A stretch of DNA of 64,000 bases from the NCBI RefSeq assembly GCF_004365875.1, contig NZ_SODF01000003.1:915763-979762 (forward strand), written 5' to 3'. The notes under the pieces are model-generated. The model did no database searches. It saw only the letters and a program-made list of their open reading frames with translations, and was not told where the DNA came from. The translations under genes were made by a program, and so were the position numbers. Origin of the DNA: Kribbella kalugense. GTDB lineage: Bacteria; Actinomycetota; Actinomycetes; Propionibacteriales; Kribbellaceae. Below, piece after piece: positions 7,886 to 17,297 of the stretch. The stretch's first letter is position 1. Every line of letters starts with the position of its first letter.

Positions 7886-8575
7886 CTACTTATTCTCCAC
7901 GGGAGCCATAGCGGTGCGACGCGGCCGCAGCCCGAAGGCCAGACCGATCAGGCCGACCAGCAGACCGCCACCGCCGAGCCACCGCGCCAGCGAGTCGGTG
8001 GTCCCCTCGGACGTCGTGGCCGCGACCGGTGTGATCGCGGCAGCCAGCTTCAGCGTCGGCGCCGGGTGTTCGGGCTCGGCCGCGCCGTCCTTGGCGACGT
8101 CGGCCCACTTCACCACCTCGCCGTCGCTGTACGTCTGGACCGCCGGGAAGCTCAACGAATCCACGTTGTCCGGCAGCCTGCCGACCGACAACGAGAACTC
8201 GTCGAAGTCGTTCGGTGGAATGCCGCCCGCGGTCGCGGTCCAGGTGACCGTGGTGATCGCCTTGGTCAGCGTGACGTCGCCGACCTTGACCGTCGCCGGC
8301 AGCTTCTCCTCCTTCTTCTCCAGCTTCCAACCGTCCTTCGGCTGCGCAGCTACCGACGCGAACGGGTGGTCCGTGGGCAGCGAGACGACCAGCTTGGTGG
8401 TGCTGGTGTTGTCGGACTCGGTCGGCACGCGGAACACCAGCTTGGCGTACCCGCCGGGCTTGGCGTCCGGCGACGACACCGTGACGTGGGCCGACGCCGA
8501 GCTCGCGGCGCCGATCACCACCAGCGCGGACGCCGCGACGATCGCGGCGGCGCGCAGTATGAATCTCCTGGGCAT
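7886..8575 (-). CDS. ycnI: YcnI/DUF1775 copper-associated exported protein
   Basis: 229-residue exported protein of the YcnI (DUF1775) family. A signal peptide ends in SSASAHVTVSSPDA, so cleavage leaves an N-terminal His, and tryptophans within the domain (DGWKLE, TVTWTATAGG) match the known mono-histidine Cu(II) site of YcnI. The C-terminus has a single helix (WLGGGGLLVGLIGLAFGLRPRR) for membrane anchoring. I take the ATG at 8575 rather than an in-frame TTG at 8590 because an AAAGG ribosome site lies seven bases before it. It heads the ycnI-copC-copD cassette with a two-base gap. Precise function is unsettled in the family; copper delivery or sensing is proposed. Confidence 0.9.
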   Translation of the reverse strand: MPRRFILRAAAIVAASALVVIGAASSASAHVTVSSPDAKPGGYAKLVFRVPTESDNTSTTKLVVSLPTDHPFASVAAQPKDGWKLEKKEEKLPATVKVGDVTLTKAITTVTWTATAGGIPPNDFDEFSLSVGRLPDNVDSLSFPAVQTYSDGEVVKWADVAKDGAAEPEHPAPTLKLAAAITPVAATTSEGTTDSLARWLGGGGLLVGLIGLAFGLRPRRTAMAPVENK

Positions 8576-8624
8576 GAGAGAACCTTTCAAGGCATACGAG
8601 TAATCCGGCGCCGTGGGCGCCGGT

Positions 8625-9158
8625 TCAGACAGCTGGGATCACTCGTACGCCGGGAGGTCCACGGCGCGACACGTTCGAGTCGAGCCACGACCGGACCAGC
8701 CGCGGCGGGGACGACGGCGCCGGTACGACGGAGGTCCGCACCGGGACAGGACGCAGTACCGGCAGCTGGGGAAGCAGCCGGGCGAACACCTTCTGGACCC
8801 GATAGACCCACCGATGCGCGCGACTGACCGCGAGGACACCTGCCAGCAACACGCTCAGGTGCGCGGCGGTCATCATCAGGCTGCCGCCGATGCCCGGCGA
8901 CATCGCCATACCGTCATGCATGCTGGCGGAGTCCAACGTCACGTGCACGAACAACTGCACCGCCGCCAGCACGAGTGCCGTCAGCAACCGCTCGCCGGCC
9001 AGGTACTCCCCCAGTAGCCAGCAGACCCCGGCCAACGCCGCCAGCGGAGGTACGACGCCAAGCGGAACGGACCCGCCCCCGACGAGCGCATGACCGACTA
9101 CCGCCACCGCGACGCTCAGCGCCGCGACCACGGACGTCGTCCTGCTCTCCGTCGGCAT
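8625..9158 (-). CDS. His/Met-rich membrane protein of copper cassette
   Basis: 177-residue membrane protein with about four hydrophobic helices in the first 115 residues and a basic, proline-rich cytoplasmic tail. Between helices is the potential metal-binding cluster HVTLDSASMHDGMAMSP, rich in His, Met and Asp. It precedes ycnI on the same strand with a 49-base gap and is likely co-transcribed with the copper genes. I do not recognise the family with confidence. The metal-ligand cluster and its neighbours suggest a copper role, but this rests on context. It is divergent from the SigE sigma gene across a 116-base promoter region. Confidence 0.75.
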   Translation of the reverse strand: MPTESRTTSVVAALSVAVAVVGHALVGGGSVPLGVVPPLAALAGVCWLLGEYLAGERLLTALVLAAVQLFVHVTLDSASMHDGMAMSPGIGGSLMMTAAHLSVLLAGVLAVSRAHRWVYRVQKVFARLLPQLPVLRPVPVRTSVVPAPSSPPRLVRSWLDSNVSRRGPPGVRVIPAV

Positions 9159-9274
9159 GCCAGTCCCCTCGCTCCAGTCACTCTACGGACAAGACCGCAG
9201 ACTGGTTCCCTCCGTGGTGCAACCTGTGGACGTTCCCACCACGTTTGACTCGGCATGACTGGGGAGTGCATCGG

Positions 9275-9799
9275 GTGAGACCTGAGACCGAGCAGGACTA
9301 CGTCGAGTTCGTCACGCACCAGGCCAACGCTCTGTGCCGGACCGCTTACTTACTGTGCGGAGACTGGCGCCGAGCCGAGGACGCGACCCAGGAAGCCCTG
9401 ATCCGGATGTACCGGATCTGGAGCCGGATCCAGCGCAAGGGCGCGATCGGCGCCTACGCACGGAAGGTCGTGGTCTCGACCACGCTGGACGCACTCCGCC
9501 GGAAGTCCAGCCAGGAGGTCGTCGGTGGCGACGAGTACTTCGCCAACGAGACCGACCGCTCCGACCCACTCGCCCTGCTCGAGGACCGGATCGTGATCAT
9601 CAAGGCGCTCGCCACCTTGCCACCCCGGCAGCGGGCCTGCGTCGTACTGCGGTACTTCGACGAGCTGTCCGTCGAGGAGACCGCGATCGCCCTCGACTGC
9701 CGGCCCGGGACGGTGAAGAGCCAGACGCTGCGTGCTCTGGAGAAGCTACGAACTCATCCCGCCCTCGCCGAGCTGTCCGATCTGGTTGTGAGGGGCTGA
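9275..9799 (+). CDS. SigE-family ECF RNA polymerase sigma factor
   Basis: 174-residue extracytoplasmic-function sigma factor of the actinobacterial SigE family. Region 2 is FVTHQANALCRTAYLLCGDWRRAEDATQEALIRMYRIW; region 4 is LATLPPRQRACVVLRYFDELSVEETAIALDCRPGTVKSQTLRALEKL. No extra C-terminal domain. GTG at 9275 is preceded by GGGGAG at eight bases; an open frame further upstream is not coding. The next gene begins two bases after the stop and encodes a membrane-anchored protein with a cytoplasmic N-terminus, the usual arrangement for a sigma factor and its regulator. Target genes are unknown; the divergent copper cassette is a candidate but no promoter motif proves it. Confidence 0.93.
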   Translation: MRPETEQDYVEFVTHQANALCRTAYLLCGDWRRAEDATQEALIRMYRIWSRIQRKGAIGAYARKVVVSTTLDALRRKSSQEVVGGDEYFANETDRSDPLALLEDRIVIIKALATLPPRQRACVVLRYFDELSVEETAIALDCRPGTVKSQTLRALEKLRTHPALAELSDLVVRG

Positions 9800-9800
9800 G

Positions 9801-10562
9801 ATGACTACTGAACTAAAGACCCTGATGGACCAGGCCGTCGAGCGCCCGACCACGTTCACGCCCGACGCGGCGGCACTGGTTGCCACCGGACGACACCGGA
9901 CGCGGGTCCGCCGAGCCGTGATGTCCGCCGCGACTGCGGCAACTGCGGTGGTCGCGGTCCTGCTGATAGGCCACCTCAGTCCCACCCGGACCGCGCCGCA
10001 GCCGGCGACAGTCCCTCGGCCGGCCGCGATCACCGATCTGTGCGCGAAGTCCGATGACTTCTTCCGGACCGCGAACGACGACGCGTGGCGCCGGCAGGTG
10101 GTCGGTAGCTGGACCGACAAGGTCGTCGAGGTGACCGACCCCGATGGCTCGATGACGGTACGGCGCTCGCCGGACGGATCGCAGTACGCGTACTGCGTGG
10201 CCGGCGTACCGATCCGGGGCCAGGCCCTGGGTGGATTCGGTGCGACGCTGATCAACGTCGGCATCGTCACGCGCCCGTACCAGATCCAGCGGTACTGGAG
10301 CATGGCGTACGGCGACACTCCGGTCGACCGGAACTCCCAGACCGGCGGCTACGGCGTCCGGTACAGCTACGCGGGCCGGGTGCCGGAGGGAGTCACCCGG
10401 ATCGCGTTCTCGGGGCTCGGCCAACACGCGGACGCCACGATCAAGGACGGCTTCTGGGTGCACCGCGTGTACACCGCCAACATCCTGACCGGGAACACCG
10501 ACCCGATCTACATCACCATGTACGACGCTGCCGGGAAGCAGGTGTTCAAGGAGCGGTACTGA
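9801..10562 (+). CDS. Membrane-anchored protein paired with SigE sigma (possible anti-sigma)
   Basis: 253 residues: a short cytoplasmic N-terminus (TLMDQAVERPTTFTPDAAALVATGRHRTRVRRAV), one membrane helix (residues about 36-57) and a long extracytoplasmic domain with two cysteines. This topology and N-terminal pattern recur in proteins encoded next to SigE-family sigma factors, where the cytoplasmic part may bind sigma. No zinc anti-sigma HXXXCXXC motif is present, so it is not a classical ZAS anti-sigma factor. Start ATG is two bases after the sigma stop, indicating co-translation. The outer domain resembles nothing I can name. Confidence 0.75.
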   Translation: MTTELKTLMDQAVERPTTFTPDAAALVATGRHRTRVRRAVMSAATAATAVVAVLLIGHLSPTRTAPQPATVPRPAAITDLCAKSDDFFRTANDDAWRRQVVGSWTDKVVEVTDPDGSMTVRRSPDGSQYAYCVAGVPIRGQALGGFGATLINVGIVTRPYQIQRYWSMAYGDTPVDRNSQTGGYGVRYSYAGRVPEGVTRIAFSGLGQHADATIKDGFWVHRVYTANILTGNTDPIYITMYDAAGKQVFKERY

Positions 10563-10582
10563 CGTGCTGCGATGATGTGCGG

Positions 10583-11419
10583 ATGGACGTAGCGGTGCTG
10601 GAGATCGGGGGGAGTCACGTCACGGCGGCCGTGGTGGCTCCCGGCAGTTGGGACGTGACCGAGGTGGACCGGGCGAAACTCGAGTCCCAGGAGCCGGCCG
10701 CGGCGGTGGTCGAGCAGCTCGCGGACGCGGCCCGGAAGTTGCCGCTGGCAAGCGGTCTGGCGATAGCGCTGCCCGGGCCGTTCGACTTCGCCACCGGCGT
10801 GGCCTGGTACCGCGGGCAGGGCAAGTTCGACCAGCTGTACGGCTTCAACCTCGGCGCCGCGTTGGGTGCCGAGCTCGGGATCGACCGGCTCCTGTTCATG
10901 AACGACGCGGAGGCGTTCACGGTCGGAGAGTGGACGGCGGGCGAGGTCCGCGGGGTCGAGCGCTGCGTCGGCGTCACGATCGGCACCGGCATCGGTACGG
11001 CGTTCCTCGCCGACGGACGGGTGGTCCGCGAGGGCGACACCGTGCCGCCGGGCGGTGAGCTCTACAAGACGTCGTACGCCGGGAAGCCGTTGGAGGACTC
11101 GATCTCCGCGCGGGCGATCCTCCGCCGGTACGCCGAGCAGACCGGGACTGAAGCGCCCGGAGTGAAGGAGATCGCGGACCAGGCCCGGGCCGGCGACACG
11201 GCTGCGCAGGAGGTCCTGACGGCGTCGTTCACCGACCTGGCCGCGGCCCTCGAGCCTTGGTTGGACCGCTTCGGCGTAACGAAAACAGTCCTCGGCGGCT
11301 CTATCTCCGGCGCGTTCGACCTGGTCACCACGGTCTTCGACATCCCCGTCGCCGCCACCAAGGACACCGAGCACTCCGCCCTGATCGGCGCCGCCGCCCA
11401 CTACCTCCGCTCCCACTGA
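10583..11419 (+). CDS. ROK-family sugar kinase-like protein
   Basis: 278-residue ROK (repressor, ORF, kinase) family protein without a DNA-binding domain, hence probably a sugar kinase. ATP-binding loop EIGGSHVTAAVV at the N-terminus; catalytic aspartate in MNDAEAFTVGEW; second phosphate loop GTGIGTAFLADG; third glycine loop VLGGSISGAFD. The usual zinc-binding CXCGXXGC motif is missing: where it should occur the sequence reads LYKTSYAGKPLEDSISARAI, typical of a zinc-free ROK subset. ATG at 10583 follows an alternative in-frame GTG at 10577; no strong ribosome site separates them. Substrate (glucose, N-acetyl sugar or other) is not predictable. Confidence 0.82.
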   Translation: MDVAVLEIGGSHVTAAVVAPGSWDVTEVDRAKLESQEPAAAVVEQLADAARKLPLASGLAIALPGPFDFATGVAWYRGQGKFDQLYGFNLGAALGAELGIDRLLFMNDAEAFTVGEWTAGEVRGVERCVGVTIGTGIGTAFLADGRVVREGDTVPPGGELYKTSYAGKPLEDSISARAILRRYAEQTGTEAPGVKEIADQARAGDTAAQEVLTASFTDLAAALEPWLDRFGVTKTVLGGSISGAFDLVTTVFDIPVAATKDTEHSALIGAAAHYLRSH

Positions 11420-11450
11420 CCTGTCGGCGGCTGCCGATACCGTGCAGCTC

Positions 11451-12125
11451 ATGAAGATCGCCGTACCGCGTCTGCGCGCCCAGCTCGAGTCTGCGTCGCC
11501 GTCGGTGGATGACATCGACGACGAGGAGCGGTTGCTCGATCTCGCGCTGGAGGACGTGGATCTGAGCGATCTGGAGGCCGAGCACCTCGAGATCAGCGGG
11601 TGCCGGCTGACCCGGTGCAAGCTGGCCGGCTCCGATCTGGAGAAGCTGATCCTGGTCGACACCGAGCTGGCCCAGTGCGATCTCGCGAACGCCCGCTGGT
11701 CCGACGCGGCGCTGACCCGGGTCGCGATCACGGCGTCCCGGATGATCGGGTTCGCCGCCTCGGGGGCGAGTTTCCAGCACGCGACGATCCGGGACACCGT
11801 GCTCGACTTCGGATCGTTCCGGTTCGCGAAGTTCCTGAAGGTCGAGTTCGCCGACTGCCGGCTGCAGAACGCGGACTTCGTCTCCGCCGACCTGACCGGG
11901 TCGGTGTTCCGGCGCTGCGATCTGTCCGGGGTGGAGTTCTCCCAGGTGAAGGCGGCCAAGGCGGTGTTCGTGGACTGCACCTGGGACGGCGCGAAGGGAC
12001 TGAGCTCGCTGGCCGGCGCGACCGTCGCCGCCTCGTCCCCGATCGACACATTGGCCTTCACCAGCGCCGTCACCGTCGCGACCGGCATCACCCTGGCCCA
12101 TCCCGACGACCTCGACGGAGCGTGA
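11451..12125 (+). CDS. Pentapeptide-repeat protein
   Basis: 224-residue protein built mainly of A(D/N)LxX-type pentapeptide repeats between residues about 30 and 190 (for example DLEDVDLSDLEAEHLEISGCRL, CDLANARW, NADFVSADLTGSVFRRCDLSGVEF). Such repeats fold into a right-handed quadrilateral beta-helix. Some family members (MfpA, Qnr) mimic DNA and protect gyrase, but most have no assigned role; nothing here supports gyrase binding specifically. The ATG at 11451 is preferred to an in-frame GTG at 11442. It is flanked by the ROK gene (31 bases upstream) and icd, without clear functional link. Confidence 0.85.
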   Translation: MKIAVPRLRAQLESASPSVDDIDDEERLLDLALEDVDLSDLEAEHLEISGCRLTRCKLAGSDLEKLILVDTELAQCDLANARWSDAALTRVAITASRMIGFAASGASFQHATIRDTVLDFGSFRFAKFLKVEFADCRLQNADFVSADLTGSVFRRCDLSGVEFSQVKAAKAVFVDCTWDGAKGLSSLAGATVAASSPIDTLAFTSAVTVATGITLAHPDDLDGA

Positions 12126-12177
12126 CCCTGCCCACGCGGCACGGGATGCGACTGGACAGCCTATTAGGGTGGGGGCT

Positions 12178-14394
<2,217 letters not shown>

Positions 14395-14430
14395 CCAAAC
14401 CACACGCCTGGCTGACCCGCACTCTCTTTC

Positions 14431-14466
14431 GCAGCTCCCGGTGCCCGCTAGGGCGCCGGGAGCTGC
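14431..14466 (+). terminator. Intrinsic terminator after icd
   Basis: GCAGCTCCCGG and CCGGGAGCTGC arms (11 bp, perfect) enclose a 14-base loop and are followed by TTGTTCT. Position 36 bases past the icd stop fits a terminator; it also separates icd from proS. Confidence 0.75.
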
Positions 14467-14523
14467 TTGTTCTGCTGAAGAAATGCGTAGCCGCCACCTC
14501 ATCGCCTTCCTACACTGACGCCT

Positions 14524-15933
14524 ATGACTACAACCCGTTCCGTGCTTGCCGCGCAAGCCACGGACTACCCCCGATGGTTCCAGGATGTGATTGCCAAAGC
14601 CGAGCTCGCCGACAACGGGCCCGTGCGCGGGACCATGGTCGTACGACCGTACGGGTACGGGATCTGGGAACTGTTGCAGGAGGCAATGAATCGCAAGATC
14701 AAAGCAACCGGTGCGGAAAACGCGTACTTCCCCCTCCTGATCCCCGAGAGCTACCTCCAGCGTGAAGCCGAGCACGTAGAAGGCTTCAGCCCCGAGCTCG
14801 CCGTCGTAACGCATGCCGGCGGCAAGCAACTCGAGGAGCCCGCCGTGATCCGCCCGACGTCGGAAACCATGATCGGCGAGTACATGGGCAAGTGGATCCA
14901 GAGCTACCGCGATCTCCCGCTCCTCCTCAACCAATGGGCCAACGCGGTCCGCTGGGAGCTGCGGCCCCGCCTCTTCCTGCGCACCACAGAATTCCTTTGG
15001 CAGGAAGGCCACACCGCGCACGCCACCTTCGACGACGCCCGCGCCTTCGCCACGAAGATCTTGTACGACGTCTATCGCGACGTGATGGTCAACGTGCTGG
15101 CGATCCCGGTCGTCGTCGGCCGCAAGACCCGGCGGGAGCGGTTCGCCGGCGCGATCAACACGATGACCCTCGAAGCGATGACGGGCGACGGCAAGGCCCT
15201 GCAAATGGGTACGGCGCACGAGCTCGGGCAGAACTTCGCCCGCGCCTTCGACATCGACTACCTGTCGAGCAACGGGCAACGTGAGCTCGCCTGGACGACC
15301 TCCTGGGGCAGCACCACCCGGATGGTCGGCGGCGTGATCATGGTGCACGGCGACGACGACGGACTCCGGGTCCCGCCCGCGGTCGCTCCGGTGCAGGTCG
15401 TCGTACTCGCCATCAAGGACGAGACGGTCGCTGCTGCCCGACGGATCGCCGACGACCTCGAGGCCGCCGGGCTGCGGGTCACAGTCGACGACCGCACCGA
15501 CCAGCCGTTCGGCCGACGGGCGGTCAACTGGGAGCTCAAGGGCATCCCGGTCCGCATCGAGCTCGGTCCGCGCGACCTGGCTGCCAACGCGGCAACCGTC
15601 GTACGCCGTCTGCGCTCGACCAAGACCGCGGTCAACCTCGCGGACCTCACGTCGACCGCCGTCGCGGCGATGGACTCCGATCAGGCGCACCTGCTGGAGC
15701 AAGCGACAGCACGCCAAACGGCACGCATCACCACGGTCTCGACCGTCGACGACGCCGTCGAGGCGGCCGCCGCGGGCTGGGCCAGCCTGCCGTACGACGC
15801 CGTCGGCGAGACCGGCGAGGACCGCCTGGCAACAGCCGGCATCACAGTCCGCTGCCTACAACGCCCAGACGGCACCCTCCCCGCCTCGGAAGACGAAGAC
15901 GACCTGACCGCCTTCGTCGCCCGCTCCTACTAG
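14524..15933 (+). CDS. proS: Prolyl-tRNA synthetase, type 3-like, short C-terminus
   Basis: 469-residue class II aminoacyl-tRNA synthetase of the archaeal/eukaryotic-like (type 3) ProRS group. Class II motifs: PYGYGIWELLQEAMNRKI, motif 2 LRPRLFLRTTEFLWQEGHTAHA, motif 3 region MVGGVIMVHGDDDGLRVPP; the anticodon-binding domain follows (VQVVVLAIKDETVAAARRIADDLE). It lacks the INS editing domain of bacterial type 1 ProRS, and the end shows only one Cys (TVRC) where archaeal enzymes carry a C-terminal zinc site, so that module is degenerate. ATG at 14524. Whether this is the only ProRS of the cell cannot be seen. Its TAG overlaps the stop of the convergent regulator gene. Confidence 0.95.
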   Translation: MTTTRSVLAAQATDYPRWFQDVIAKAELADNGPVRGTMVVRPYGYGIWELLQEAMNRKIKATGAENAYFPLLIPESYLQREAEHVEGFSPELAVVTHAGGKQLEEPAVIRPTSETMIGEYMGKWIQSYRDLPLLLNQWANAVRWELRPRLFLRTTEFLWQEGHTAHATFDDARAFATKILYDVYRDVMVNVLAIPVVVGRKTRRERFAGAINTMTLEAMTGDGKALQMGTAHELGQNFARAFDIDYLSSNGQRELAWTTSWGSTTRMVGGVIMVHGDDDGLRVPPAVAPVQVVVLAIKDETVAAARRIADDLEAAGLRVTVDDRTDQPFGRRAVNWELKGIPVRIELGPRDLAANAATVVRRLRSTKTAVNLADLTSTAVAAMDSDQAHLLEQATARQTARITTVSTVDDAVEAAAAGWASLPYDAVGETGEDRLATAGITVRCLQRPDGTLPASEDEDDLTAFVARSY

Positions 15934-16913
15934 CGAGCCAGGTATTTCCGGACGTCGTCGGCTACCTGGGCGCGGCTGCGGAGGTCGTATTTGCGGAGGA
16001 TCGCGCTCAGGTGGGTCTTGACCGTGTTCAGGCTGATGCCGAGCTCCGCGGCCAGCTGGTCGTTGTCGAGGCCGTCGGCGAGGAGTACGGCGACGGCCTG
16101 CTGAGCCTTGGTGAGACTGGTGAACCGGCGCTCCGGGCCCTCGTCGGTCTCCATCATCATCTCGATCAGCTCGGACTGGATGTGCTCGGTGGTGTCGATG
16201 ATCCGCTCGAGATGCGTGTGTACGGCGGTACTCACGTCCTGCTCGCTCAGCGCCTCGGCCGCGATCTCCCGGATCGACGCGACCCGATGGGTCAGGTACT
16301 CCATCACGTGGTCGGACGTCAGCAGATTCGGCCCGACGTCCCCGGCGGGCAGCCGGCGCAACGCCTCCCGGTCCTCGCCTTCCCGGGTGAGGACCCGCTC
16401 CACGACCGAGCACAACCACTCGAACGCGCGGACCGCGTTGTCGTCGTACGACTTGGGCTCGTAGCTCTGCATCGACAACATTCCGAACAGCTGATCCGGC
16501 CCGTCCTTGGTCGGCCGGAAGATCGGCACGGTCACCGCGTCCTCGGACCGCCGCGCCAGATCACCCACAGGTACGCCGCCGTGCAAGGTGAACCCGTTGT
16601 CGTAGGCGAACCGGTAGGTCTGGCGGTGCTTGAGCAGCCAGGCGGTCTGCCCGTTCGGCCCGAAGATGTGGGTATCCGGGTTCACATACCGGCCGTCGTC
16701 GTACCCGTAGGGGTAGCGCACCCTGCTGCTGCCCTGCAGGAACCCGACGACGAACGCGTCGACCCGGGCGATCTTGCCGGCCACGACCCGGACATAGTCG
16801 TACAGGCCGTAGTGATCGGATCGGAACAACGCCTCGATCTTGTGGTACGCCTCGCGCAGGATGATCGCGGTCTCCGCGTCAACCCGCAGCGGGACCGTTC
16901 TGTCTCCCGCCAT
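15930..16913 (-). CDS. GAF-like sensor with LuxR-type DNA-binding domain
   Basis: 327-residue regulator. The N-terminal half (residues about 25-170) has the look of a GAF sensor domain (DYVRVVAGKIARVDAFVVGFLQ ... GMLSMQSYEPKSYDDNAVRAFEWLCSVV), followed by a helical linker rich in Glu, and a C-terminal LuxR HTH (FTSLTKAQQAVAVLLADGLDNDQLAAELGISLNTVKTHLSAILRKYDLRSR). No receiver domain or conserved phospho-Asp, so it probably responds to a small ligand rather than to a kinase. Convergent with proS: the two stop codons share the CTAG at 15930-15933. Upstream is a 384-base region without genes. Targets unknown. Confidence 0.87.
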   Translation of the reverse strand: MAGDRTVPLRVDAETAIILREAYHKIEALFRSDHYGLYDYVRVVAGKIARVDAFVVGFLQGSSRVRYPYGYDDGRYVNPDTHIFGPNGQTAWLLKHRQTYRFAYDNGFTLHGGVPVGDLARRSEDAVTVPIFRPTKDGPDQLFGMLSMQSYEPKSYDDNAVRAFEWLCSVVERVLTREGEDREALRRLPAGDVGPNLLTSDHVMEYLTHRVASIREIAAEALSEQDVSTAVHTHLERIIDTTEHIQSELIEMMMETDEGPERRFTSLTKAQQAVAVLLADGLDNDQLAAELGISLNTVKTHLSAILRKYDLRSRAQVADDVRKYLAR

Positions 16914-17297
16914 TCAGCCGGCTCCCCACACACACCCCTGCGGTATCAATCACTCGACTATGCCGCCGTACCCCGCGACTTGCCAAGTACCGTGAGTGAA
17001 TCATGTGGTGAACGGCAGTCGCGGGTGGTGAGTGTGAGCTCCCGAGTCGCCCTCCCAAGCCTCGGCCGAACTCTCCTCTACCACCCGCGACCACGATCAG
17101 GACACCGGCGCTTGTGAGCCCCCCGCGTCGATCGATCCCACACCCCCTGCGAGATCGTCGACCCCCCGACGGATGGTCGGTGTCCTTTCCTCCCCCCGTT
17201 TGACTACACGGTGCCACCGATCGCCGACCGTGACCATCGCTCCCGGCATGATCTTGTTGTGCCCTCAACCTCATCCCGGGGGTGAGGGCGATCACAG
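16914..17297. other. 384-base intergenic region without a recognisable gene
   Basis: No open frame here has coding character. It should contain the promoter of the minus-strand LuxR regulator and the 3' end signals of guaB1. Two widely spaced inverted repeats are visible: GCGGGTGGT (17021) with ACCACCCGC (17080), and AGGACACCG (17099) with CGGTGTCCT (17178). A small structured RNA is possible but not supported by any family I know. Confidence 0.5.
17261..17289 (-). terminator. Hairpin after guaB1
   Basis: GCCCTCA and TGAGGGC arms enclose a 15-base loop eight bases past the guaB1 stop on the minus strand. No T-run follows, so termination is uncertain. Confidence 0.4.

Noticed and set aside
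14395..14523. T-box or other riboswitch before proS
   Set aside because: No specifier loop or T-box sequence; the hairpin is explained as the icd terminator.
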